A stretch of DNA of 44,301 bases from assembly GCF_001660705.2 (NCBI RefSeq), contig NZ_LYBV02000051.1, positions 1 through 44,301 of the forward strand, written 5' to 3'. The DNA comes from Saccharicrinis aurantiacus (lineage in GTDB: Bacteria > Bacteroidota > Bacteroidia > Bacteroidales > Marinilabiliaceae). The notes under the pieces are model-generated. The model was not told where the DNA came from. It was given only the letters and a program-made list of their open reading frames with translations, and made no database searches. The first letter of the stretch is position 1. Each line of letters opens with the position of its first letter. Both the position numbers and the translations under genes were made by a program. Positions 34,441-42,547 of this stretch are shown here, one piece after another.

Positions 34441-37400
34441 ATGGATGTAAACAGAGTTGTAGAACAAATAAACGACAATACTCTTATCGTTGTAGAAAAT
34501 TTCATCAAAGTGAAAAAGGCAGGAAGCAATTACAAAGCTTGCTGTCCTTTTCACAATGAAAAAACAGCTTCGTTTAGCGTTAACCCAGCAAAGGGTATCT
34601 ATAAATGCTTTGGTTGTGATAAGGGTGGTAATGCCATTGAATTCATTAAGGAGCATGAAGGTGTTGACTTTAAAGAAGCAGTTGAAATTGGTGCAAAGAT
34701 TCTAAATATCAGCTTTGGATGGAAAAAGAGCACCAACTTCGATGAAGCGAAATTCAAACATGAAGAAAGCCTAAAGATAGCTTGTAGCCATATTGAGAAA
34801 TTCTTCTTGGAACAAGTTAACAACAAGGAAGCTCAAGCGTATATAAAAGAGCGTAAGCTTGCAATTCCTGAGCATGGCAGCTTTAATATTGGTTATGCTC
34901 CAAATGGAAATGCTTTACTCTCCCATGTTCGAGAACAAGGCTTAAAAACAGAAATCCTTGAAGAAATTGGCGTATTAATGAGTTCAGATAAAGGTTTGTA
35001 TGATTTCTTCAGAAATAGACTCGTATTTCCCATATCAAATTCAAAAGGTCAAACTATTGCATTTGCTGGGCGTAACTTGAAAGAAAACCCGAAGGTTAAA
35101 TACATGAATACTCCAGAGAGTTGTATTTATACCAAAGGAAATGAGTTATACGCTTTAAACGTGGCTCGTTTTGCGATACAAAAACAGGATCAGGCATTTT
35201 TAGTAGAAGGCTATTCCGATGTGCTGCGGATGCATGATATAGGTATAGAAAACACGGTTGCTACTTGTGGTACTGCTCTAACTCAAGCACAAGCAAAACT
35301 CCTGAAACGCTACACCAACAAAGTAACTTTAATATTTGATGGTGATGCTGCAGGTTTACTAGCTACTGATAGAAATGCAGAGATATTAATCAAGAATGAA
35401 TTTCATGTATCAGTAGTTTTATTGCCCGAAAAGCAAGACCCGGACTCCACTTTTACAACCAAAGAAGCATTTCTTCAGTACACCGAAAAGCAATCGGATT
35501 ATGTGGTATATAAAACAGAATCGTATAGCGAGAAATTTGCAAACGATCCGCTTAAAAAGTCCGAAGCCATTAAACGTATAGCTTCACTAATTTCTAGCTA
35601 CGATAGAACAAACCAAGAAGTATATCTTGATTTTGTATCGGAACTAATTAAACCAAAGAAAGCTTGGCAAGATGCACTAAAGGAATACAGTCAGCCTATC
35701 GAGAAAAAAGCAAAGAAAAAGGAGAATATCAGCGAAATCATTAAGCTGAAAAAGGAACAACAGGAGAACCTTCTGGAGAATCAGTTTTATGAAGAAAATG
35801 GGGCTTACTATACTGTGGAGGGAAAAAACCCAAAGCAAATATCCAATTTTACTTTTGAGGCCTTATTTTGTGTTTTTCACAAAGACCCACTAGGTAGATT
35901 GGATTTGAAATATGTATTACGCTTGAATAGTCAATACGGAAGAAAACGTCTGGCCATTATCACATCTGATGACTTTTGTACACCTGCATCGTTTAAAAAA
36001 CAAGTACACCGCAGGCATGGTTTCTTTTGGTATGGCAACGACAGCCAGCTGGATAATATTAAGAATGTGAAACTATTGGGCATACCAGAAGCCAAAGAAT
36101 TGAAACGTGTTGGCTACAACGAAACTAATAACTTTTGGGTGTTTGCTAACGGATTATACTATAATAAGAATTTCCATCCTATCGATGAGTACGGCATCAC
36201 TACCCATGCTACTCAAATAAACAATTTGGATGAGTTTGATCAAATACCACCCGAAAGCCAAATACGCATTAATGATACCTTTCATGTATTGAATACCACT
36301 GCCGAATTTATTGGTAGATATGGTAAAAAGAAACTGGAGCAATCTATTACTAAAGGGCAAGTTCATCTGCTTCATTTCTTTTATTTGCCTTATGGTAAAT
36401 CTTTAAAAATTGGCAGTTCTGATGGTGGTAATCCTTTTAAGGAAAACTCTAAGTATGTGCATCCAATAAAAGGTAGCAATTGGAACTTTGATAGATGGGC
36501 ATCTTCCATGACAAAGGTTTATCCTGGGAATGCTGAACTTCTAATAGCTTATTACATTGCCACCATATTCAGTGATTTAATCTACAAAGCCAACTTTGGA
36601 TATTTCCCTATTTTGTTTCTTTTTGGAAAACGCCAATCGGGTAAAAGTACCGCTGCACGTAGCATCATGTACATGTTTGGTAAACCTCCCATGGAAGATG
36701 GAATCAACTTAGCATCTGGTAGTACAAGCACGGGTATGCAGCGTAGTATGGATTCTACCACCAACCATCCGTTTTGGGGTAACGAGTACAAGAATAGTAT
36801 ACACAAAAACACCATTGAGGCTTTAAAAGGTATTGCCGATCGTAACGGTAAGCTTACAGGAGTTAAATCAGGCGGTAACGAAACAAAAATTGCAAGGCCC
36901 AGAGGTTCTGGTATCATTAGCGGTCAGGATTTACCAACGCAAGACCCTGCACTAAGTAGTCGTAGTTTATTGGGCGAGTTTGACGATACTAACCGAGGCA
37001 ACTATGCTGACTTGAAATTATTTAAAGCAGCCGAAGAGAGCTTACAGTTTACCAACATTACTTGCTCTGTATTCGATTACCGATATTTGATTGAAGAACA
37101 CTATTCTAAACTTGAACCTGATATTAGTTCAGAACTTATGGATGAATTGATAAGCGAGTATGGTAACGTTGATCGCAGAACAGTACTTAATATCTCATCT
37201 GTTCTTACACCTATGAAAATACTGATGGAGCAATCGGATTTAAGTTTTCCCTTTGAATTTGTAGCTGCAAAAAATGCCTTAACACGCTCTGCAAGGTTAA
37301 CCATATCAGTACAAAACCAGAGCGATGAAGTAGAACAGTATTTCCATGTACTCCAATCTCTGCTTAACTTATATAAGCTATCTGATAATACCCACTATAA

Positions 37401-37662
37401 AATTGTAGCAGCCGAGAATAACGAAAAGCATCTTTATCTACGAGTTGGTGCGATTCATGGTTTATACCGTGAGCAAGCACGGAAAGAAGGAATAACAGTA
37501 TTAGACCAGGCTGTTATTGGTGAGTACTTAAAGAAGCACCGCTCATTTATCGACTACCGTAAGAAGAATGTCAAGTTTGGCAGTAACAGAACAAGTGCCT
37601 ACATCATGAACTATGATACGCTAAAAGATCAGGGCATAGAATTGGAACGCTTTAGCTTATAA
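34441..37662 (+). CDS. CHC2-Toprim primase fused to an ATPase/helicase-like domain, module B
   Basis: 1073 residues from the ATG of MDVNRVV, aligned with the module A start; an upstream TTG in frame is less likely. CHC2 zinc finger (C35, H38, C56, C59), the DnaG-like FFRNRLVFPISN, Toprim with EGYSD and DGDAAG, then a C-terminal P-loop GKRQSGKST (729-737). The Walker B-like place reads WGNEYKN, with Asn where module A has Asp (LDEY). A probable linker with a lysine-rich stretch (EKKAKKKEN) separates the halves. Together with the module A protein it is the clearest sign of element replication. The repeats just downstream may be its cognate origin. Confidence 0.88.
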   Translation: MDVNRVVEQINDNTLIVVENFIKVKKAGSNYKACCPFHNEKTASFSVNPAKGIYKCFGCDKGGNAIEFIKEHEGVDFKEAVEIGAKILNISFGWKKSTNFDEAKFKHEESLKIACSHIEKFFLEQVNNKEAQAYIKERKLAIPEHGSFNIGYAPNGNALLSHVREQGLKTEILEEIGVLMSSDKGLYDFFRNRLVFPISNSKGQTIAFAGRNLKENPKVKYMNTPESCIYTKGNELYALNVARFAIQKQDQAFLVEGYSDVLRMHDIGIENTVATCGTALTQAQAKLLKRYTNKVTLIFDGDAAGLLATDRNAEILIKNEFHVSVVLLPEKQDPDSTFTTKEAFLQYTEKQSDYVVYKTESYSEKFANDPLKKSEAIKRIASLISSYDRTNQEVYLDFVSELIKPKKAWQDALKEYSQPIEKKAKKKENISEIIKLKKEQQENLLENQFYEENGAYYTVEGKNPKQISNFTFEALFCVFHKDPLGRLDLKYVLRLNSQYGRKRLAIITSDDFCTPASFKKQVHRRHGFFWYGNDSQLDNIKNVKLLGIPEAKELKRVGYNETNNFWVFANGLYYNKNFHPIDEYGITTHATQINNLDEFDQIPPESQIRINDTFHVLNTTAEFIGRYGKKKLEQSITKGQVHLLHFFYLPYGKSLKIGSSDGGNPFKENSKYVHPIKGSNWNFDRWASSMTKVYPGNAELLIAYYIATIFSDLIYKANFGYFPILFLFGKRQSGKSTAARSIMYMFGKPPMEDGINLASGSTSTGMQRSMDSTTNHPFWGNEYKNSIHKNTIEALKGIADRNGKLTGVKSGGNETKIARPRGSGIISGQDLPTQDPALSSRSLLGEFDDTNRGNYADLKLFKAAEESLQFTNITCSVFDYRYLIEEHYSKLEPDISSELMDELISEYGNVDRRTVLNISSVLTPMKILMEQSDLSFPFEFVAAKNALTRSARLTISVQNQSDEVEQYFHVLQSLLNLYKLSDNTHYKIVAAENNEKHLYLRVGAIHGLYREQARKEGITVLDQAVIGEYLKKHRSFIDYRKKNVKFGSNRTSAYIMNYDTLKDQGIELERFSL

Positions 37663-37713
37663 CTACAGTAAAATATATTTTTAAGCCTTAATTATGGTAG
37701 TAATGCAAAAATC

Positions 37714-37934
37714 GTCCTCATTTCCTCACTTAGTAGTTAAGAATATAATAACATATTGATATATAATGCATTATTACTTAAACCTATTAAAATAAGTGAG
37801 GACGAGTGAGGAAAAAGGCAAAAATATGAGGGACAAGTGAGGAATTATTTATGTTTTTCCTCACTCCTCCTCATCGTCCTCATTTTACATTACTAATTAT
37901 CAACACTATAACTCCAAAGTGAGGAATGAGGACG
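37714..37934. repeat. Iteron-like array of AGTGAGGA/TGAGGAC repeats, candidate origin of module B
   Basis: AGTGAGGA is found directly at 37795, 37805, 37836 and 37918; it is inverted as TCCTCACT at 37723 and 37858. Related GTCCTCA or ATGAGGAC copies lie at 37714, 37876 and 37926. The 350-base interval (37663-38012) has no gene. It sits immediately after the primase, like the CTAAGTAA array of module A, but the motif is different. Origin or partition function is inferred. Confidence 0.6.
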
Positions 37935-38012
37935 CTTTTTTAGAAATACCATAGGTCGTACAAAACCACTTTTAAAAAAAAGCAAAATATCAATTTTAAA
38001 AAATAGTATTCA

Positions 38013-38903
38013 ATGAAGACCAAATATAAAGTACAGAAAAACAACAACATACACGACAACTTCTTTAAGAGTATGTTTTCAGTAAAAGAGAACCTTGTTG
38101 ACCTACTACATGGCTCATTACCAAATGATATAATACAGCGTTTGAAAATTGATAGTTTAGAATACGACCCAACAGAGTATGTCGACCATGAACTTGCTCC
38201 ATATTTTAAAGATATTTCATGCAATATGGAGTATGATAATACTGATATTAAAGTTTCATTGCTTTACGAACACAAGAGCTATCCGGATAAAAACATACAC
38301 TTGCAATTGTTAAGGTATATTTTAAATGTTTGGGAGAATCAAGCTAGCAATAAGCAAAAATTGACGCCTGTAATTACTATGGTATTTTATCATGGCAAAC
38401 GCAGATGGGTAGATAAAGGATTTGTTGAAGTTCCCCAAGAGCTCAAGCGATTTGTGCCCTTATTTGACTATGCCCTATTCGATACAAAGGATATTGAAGA
38501 CCATGCAATAATACGTCATTTCAAACGCCCTAGCGTGAAAGTAGCGGTATGGTTTATGAAACGAAGTGATAACCTTATCCAGTTTATTAGAAGTAATCCT
38601 GAGTTAGCACGAGAGATGTTTAGCCAGTTGCAGGAAATTGATGAAACTATCTTTCAGAAAATAGCCTTATATTTGTATAAGGTTTCTGATATGGAATCGG
38701 ATAAAATTGATGAGATTATGGAAACAATTTCAGTACAAACAAAAGATGCTTTTGCAGAAGCTAGACGTGATTTAGAATTCTCGGCTGTTAAACGTATTGC
38801 TATTAATATGATTAATGAAGCTGCAAGTGATGCCTACATCTGTAAAATGACAGGATTAAAACCTAATCAGGTACAGCAATTACGTAAAGAGAATACGCAT
38901 TAA
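38013..38903 (+). CDS. Rpn-family nuclease (YhgA-like, PD-(D/E)XK)
   Basis: 296 residues. The N-terminal region NIHDNFFKSMFSVKENLVDLL, then ELAPYFKDISCNMEY and SLLYEHKSYPDKN with the E-x-K motif, and MVFYHGKRRW are typical of Rpn recombination-promoting nucleases, once called putative transposases. Family members cut DNA and act in phage defence or recombination. The C-terminal part with RRDLEFSAVKRIAINMI is common in this family. It lies between the repeat array and a minus-strand gene and ends at a terminator. Module A lacks it. Confidence 0.85.
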   Translation: MKTKYKVQKNNNIHDNFFKSMFSVKENLVDLLHGSLPNDIIQRLKIDSLEYDPTEYVDHELAPYFKDISCNMEYDNTDIKVSLLYEHKSYPDKNIHLQLLRYILNVWENQASNKQKLTPVITMVFYHGKRRWVDKGFVEVPQELKRFVPLFDYALFDTKDIEDHAIIRHFKRPSVKVAVWFMKRSDNLIQFIRSNPELAREMFSQLQEIDETIFQKIALYLYKVSDMESDKIDEIMETISVQTKDAFAEARRDLEFSAVKRIAINMINEAASDAYICKMTGLKPNQVQQLRKENTH

Positions 38904-38923
38904 AAATATTATAAGATGATAGT

Positions 38924-38960
38924 AACCCGTTATCAGTTATGGTATCGGGTTTTTATTTTT
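38924..38960 (+). terminator. Rho-independent terminator after the Rpn gene
   Basis: AACCCG (38924-38929) pairs with CGGGTT (38946-38951), extended inside by an imperfect TATC/GGTA pairing, and is followed by TTTTATTTTT. It lies about 20 bases after the stop. Confidence 0.7.
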
Positions 38961-38965
38961 GCTGT

Positions 38966-39253
38966 CTAGCTTGGAACCCTGTTGTTTAAAAATGTTTCAT
39001 TAAAATCATTAGATAAATGAAGAACAATAAGGGCTTCTACTTTTTCTTTGCTATAATGAATAGATAATCTTTCAACCATCCAACATTCACCTTCTTCAAT
39101 TTCTCTCATCCTTTTTAGGTCATCTTCGTCTTCAATATAGTCTTCCCAATCACAGCTGAAAATTTCTCCATGAGTGGGAAATACAGCAGGGTCTTCAATT
39201 CGAATATTTCTAAAATGTCCGTAATCAAATGCCACAACTAAACTTTTCTTCAT
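38966..39253 (-). CDS. 95-residue unknown protein
   Basis: 95 residues with an acidic centre (CDWEDYIEDEDDLKRMREIEEGE) and a C-terminal strand-helix (VEALIVLHLSNDF). Opposite in direction to its neighbours. No family recognised. It has no counterpart in module A, so it may have been inserted with the Rpn gene. The coding assignment rests on length and composition only. Confidence 0.5.
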   Translation of the reverse strand: MKKSLVVAFDYGHFRNIRIEDPAVFPTHGEIFSCDWEDYIEDEDDLKRMREIEEGECWMVERLSIHYSKEKVEALIVLHLSNDFNETFLNNRVPS

Positions 39254-39417
39254 TTTTCGGGTCTTTTATTTCTATCACCAATATACTCTGATTATTTCTA
39301 TTTACTAATACTAAGCAAATTTTACAGATTAGATATTTTCCTTATATTTAACAAGCTAATTACCAAGGGTGTAATATCTTAATTTATGCCCAAAATAAGT
39401 CGTATATCATTAAAAAT

Positions 39418-39436
39418 AAGCCTTGTAACGAGGCTT
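39418..39436 (+). terminator. Hairpin AAGCCT/AGGCTT with following T run
   Basis: AAGCCT (39418-39423) and AGGCTT (39431-39436) pair around a 7-base loop, followed by TTGTTG. It is a weak terminator or dyad. It falls within a longer frame starting at 39386, which argues that the 5' part of that frame is not coding. The interval 39254-39685 otherwise holds no convincing gene. Confidence 0.45.
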
Positions 39437-39685
39437 TTGTTGTTTAAGGATGTTCCATTTATTTGCATTTGTTACTATATGCTTTGTTTTATTAGTAGCA
39501 ATATTCAAACAACATATCAGTATGTTATATCTATTGGTAAGCTCCATCAAATAATTGCCAAATATTCACTCTTTTTATTAGATGCCAGCTTAAATTCGAA
39601 TCACTTTCTAAGCTGCAGACAGCATTTTCTTGTTTTTGGATCAATGCTCTTGAATTATAGTCTTCAAAAAGTAGATTATTCAGCA

Positions 39686-39847
39686 ATGCAGCCTGAACAA
39701 TGTCTGAATATAAGCTCAGACTGTCTTAGTGTTCAAAAAAGCTTTAAAAAGCAGTCTCAAGCACTTAAAATATACACTACAACACTGCTTTTAGTATTAT
39801 TTCAAGCACGTTACTGTTCTTCTTTCAACCTAAACACAGCATTATGA
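39686..39847 (+). CDS. Small ORF coupled to the DUF4248-like gene, module B
   Basis: 53 codons from the ATG of MQPEQC, ending in TGA that overlaps the ATG of the next gene. It shares KSFKKQSQALKIY with the module A ORF at 18030 and the preceding LNI. A longer frame runs upstream to 39386 but has no similarity to module A and includes a terminator-like hairpin. The shared bases around AAAAAAGCTTTAAAAAGC are identical at every codon position, so the constraint may be on nucleic acid rather than protein. Confidence 0.4.
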   Translation: MQPEQCLNISSDCLSVQKSFKKQSQALKIYTTTLLLVLFQARYCSSFNLNTAL

Positions 39848-40077
39848 TAGTACAACGAACCATATTAAAACAGGATATAGTAAGAAAGTTATATCCAAAC
39901 AGTAACTCAATTCGTTCAGCCTTGCAGCAGCTAAGAAATGAAATTGACTTTTGCCCTGAACTCAAAAAACAGATCGAACTGGCTGGTAATACAAGACGAC
40001 ACTATTATACCAAACAGCAGCTCCTTTTAATTCTAGAACACTTTTGTATAACACTCGAAGAATTTGAAGAACTATGA
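39844..40077 (+). CDS. DUF4248-like protein of mobile module B
   Basis: 77 residues, paralogue of 17800-18033 with shared VKKLYP-type start (IVRKLYPNSNSIRSALQQLRNEID) and KQQLLLILEHFCITLEEFEEL end. Resembles DUF4248 of Bacteroidota mobile elements; function unknown. Its start overlaps the small ORF (ATGA) and its stop overlaps the J-domain gene start (ATGA), so the three are translationally coupled. Confidence 0.65.
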   Translation: MIVQRTILKQDIVRKLYPNSNSIRSALQQLRNEIDFCPELKKQIELAGNTRRHYYTKQQLLLILEHFCITLEEFEEL

Positions 40078-40421
40078 ACTATTTTAATGGTATCACAGAT
40101 TTAGAACAAGCCAAACAACGCTATCGAACATTAGCAAAGCAATTGCATCCTGATAAAGGAGGAACTACTTATGAGTTCCAAAGAATGCAAGCTGAATATA
40201 AAGAGCTTCTTTTAGGTATTAAGCACAAACGCAATATCGTTATAAACACACATCAACCATCTCCCGAAAATGAACTATTAAGTGAATTAGGGAATCTTGC
40301 TAGAGTATTACTAAAAAAGCAAGTGCCTCAAGATTATTTAAGGAAGAAGATGCATGCAACAGATTCTCTATTGAAGAAAGGTTTGATTGGTGATATTGTG
40401 GATTTGTTAGATAACTTGTAA
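40074..40421 (+). CDS. J-domain (DnaJ-like) protein of module B
   Basis: 115 residues. The first half is a J domain: DLEQAKQRYRTLAKQLHPDKGG, with the HPD motif that stimulates Hsp70 ATPase, followed by EFQRMQAEYKELL. The rest is helical with no recognised domain. In mobile elements and viruses such proteins recruit host DnaK to remodel replication or assembly complexes; here that is inference. ATGA overlap with the upstream DUF4248-like gene. Module A lacks this gene. Confidence 0.85.
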   Translation: MNYFNGITDLEQAKQRYRTLAKQLHPDKGGTTYEFQRMQAEYKELLLGIKHKRNIVINTHQPSPENELLSELGNLARVLLKKQVPQDYLRKKMHATDSLLKKGLIGDIVDLLDNL

Positions 40422-40534
40422 AAAACCAAATATGAGATTTATATCATAAGATAAGAGATAATTAATCGAAATTTTATAGTTTAGTAGCTGAAATATTTAA
40501 TTTCGAATGAATAAAAAAAGGACCCTAATTCAAT

Positions 40535-42547
40535 ATGATCAATATTGCTGAAATTAAATATAAACTCGATAATAATAAAGCCTTAAAATTTAACCTTGAT
40601 TTGCTAGTAGATTATAGTATTTCAAGTAAAACTTTGATTTTCAATCAGGATATTGACGGAATCGCATTCGAAAAACTTTCAGAATATCAGATTATTAAAC
40701 TTCAATCTAATAAATATCATTTGATTGATTTTGAAGTTTTTGGCTTCTGTATTTATAACTTATACAAAAGAAAAAGTAAGATAAAGCTCACTTGTGATTT
40801 TAATACCTTCGTATCGTTGCTAAAAGAAATTGAAGCTGATTATAAATCAAGTAAATTTACTAGAAACCTTACAACTTTAATGAATCAACTTTGGGCTATC
40901 GCTATTCTAGATTCGAATCAAAACTTTAATATTGACTGTACTGTTTATCTTAGATCATTAGACACTAAAGCAAATAGAGACGATTTATTCTCCTTTAATG
41001 AGGGGTATAGCAGTGTATTGCCTTTACTAAATATCAAAGTTGCTGAGTTCTATCAAAATGGCATTCGGTTAATAAATTGTACAAAAAGTGATGTCAATTA
41101 TAATATGCCCCTTGGTAGTATAATAAAGGGTATACGCAATAAAATAAATCAAAACGTAGAATGGGGACTTAGATGCTTTGAGCATTCAATAACGCAGCCT
41201 GATTTGGAGATTAACTTCTTAATACCAATAATTACAGGTTTGTATGATGAATTGAGATCATCCTTTTACAGGAAATATCTTGAAGATAAAATTTTTACCA
41301 ACACCTTAGATGTCTCAATTATATGTGGTTTGTCTAGTGTTCAATATATAAAGGACGAAGAATGTGAATTATTCTTTGAAATATTTAACCAAGTTGATAA
41401 AGGCAATACCCATGTATTAGTGAATCTTCCGAAATTACTTTTTGCTATTATAAGGTCAAAGGAAGTAGGCCTAGATAAAAAGCATATAAAGAAATCTTTT
41501 GAACTTTTGGCAGATCTATTAGAAATTGACAATACTAATTTGATATGCCACATCTTAAGTGAAAATGAATTTCAGGACGACCATCCAAAATTAAGGCAAA
41601 GATTAATAATTAACTTCATTAGGAAGCGTCATTTCAAACAAGAATACTTAAATTTTATTAATCACTTTCTTTGGAAGCTTAACGACGTAATATATCTCGA
41701 AAAAGTGTTATATGCCATAGCTGAAGTATTACCTTTTAAATCAATTTCAAAAAATATTTCATCATCACTTAATGAAGTTCGTTCTAAGCACACAATGGAG
41801 TTTGATAAGATAATAGTTCATCTATTAATTAAAGATATTGCGTATTTCAGGTTTTTAGCTACAGATATTATTAATGATTTATACTCATCAAACTATAGCT
41901 TTGCTTATAATATACTCGAACTAAACTCCTTAGATCAATATAAGCTTTGGGTTTCACTGTTTCAAATAAATCGAGAGCCTAAGTACTTACTGCCCTGTCT
42001 TCTTCCATTACTAAAATCTAAATCTGAGTTAGTTAAGGAATCTTTCGTATGTAAGTTAGAGGAATATACTGAAAGCTATGGAAGTTCTGTTACTAAAATT
42101 CTTAAACAGAAGCTTGATTTCAACGATAATGATTTAAAAGCTGTTTTTAAAAGAGTACAAAACCACACTGATGAATTTTATAAGAAGAATGTACTAGTAA
42201 AAAATGGAATAAAAGAATTAAACCCATCATTCTCTCAAAATAAATTATTTGTTGACTATAATAAAAACCACTCAAGACGTTTTAGTCTTCAAATAAAAAA
42301 AAGTAGCGAAAACGATAATTCTTTTATGAATTTAATATCTAAAGTAGTGTTGTTAAAAGGTGGTGGATGGAAAATGGATGGAAGAGATGAAATTTCAAAA
42401 TTGGGTAATTTTGGAACTAGTTTTTCTTTACCAAGAAAGTACTTTATTAATCCTGAATTATTTGATTATGAATTCCATAAAGAAACCAGAGGTGATTGGG
42501 ATAAGAATAGCTTTAAAGAAATTAAACGGTGTTTAGATAATGAATAG
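40535..42547 (+). CDS. 670-residue unknown protein, helical-repeat-like, of the two-gene nuclease unit
   Basis: 670 residues, cytoplasmic, no motif recognised. Much of the centre (about 200-560) is made of paired amphipathic helices with periodic Leu and Ile (LLFAIIRSKEVGLDKKHIKKSFELLADLLEI and similar), resembling a HEAT/ARM-type solenoid; this is a visual judgement. The C-terminal region (about 590-670) is rich in Gly and aromatic residues (GGGWKMDGRDE). It overlaps the next gene by 8 bases, so the two are translated together. It could recognise an invader or hold the nuclease inactive. It starts 113 bases after the J-domain gene. Confidence 0.6.
   Translation: MINIAEIKYKLDNNKALKFNLDLLVDYSISSKTLIFNQDIDGIAFEKLSEYQIIKLQSNKYHLIDFEVFGFCIYNLYKRKSKIKLTCDFNTFVSLLKEIEADYKSSKFTRNLTTLMNQLWAIAILDSNQNFNIDCTVYLRSLDTKANRDDLFSFNEGYSSVLPLLNIKVAEFYQNGIRLINCTKSDVNYNMPLGSIIKGIRNKINQNVEWGLRCFEHSITQPDLEINFLIPIITGLYDELRSSFYRKYLEDKIFTNTLDVSIICGLSSVQYIKDEECELFFEIFNQVDKGNTHVLVNLPKLLFAIIRSKEVGLDKKHIKKSFELLADLLEIDNTNLICHILSENEFQDDHPKLRQRLIINFIRKRHFKQEYLNFINHFLWKLNDVIYLEKVLYAIAEVLPFKSISKNISSSLNEVRSKHTMEFDKIIVHLLIKDIAYFRFLATDIINDLYSSNYSFAYNILELNSLDQYKLWVSLFQINREPKYLLPCLLPLLKSKSELVKESFVCKLEEYTESYGSSVTKILKQKLDFNDNDLKAVFKRVQNHTDEFYKKNVLVKNGIKELNPSFSQNKLFVDYNKNHSRRFSLQIKKSSENDNSFMNLISKVVLLKGGGWKMDGRDEISKLGNFGTSFSLPRKYFINPELFDYEFHKETRGDWDKNSFKEIKRCLDNE

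Noticed and set aside
39386-39685. A 153-residue frame beginning at 39386
   Set aside because: Only the last third resembles module A; the 5' part has low-complexity hydrophobic residues and contains a terminator-like hairpin, so I start the ORF at 39686.
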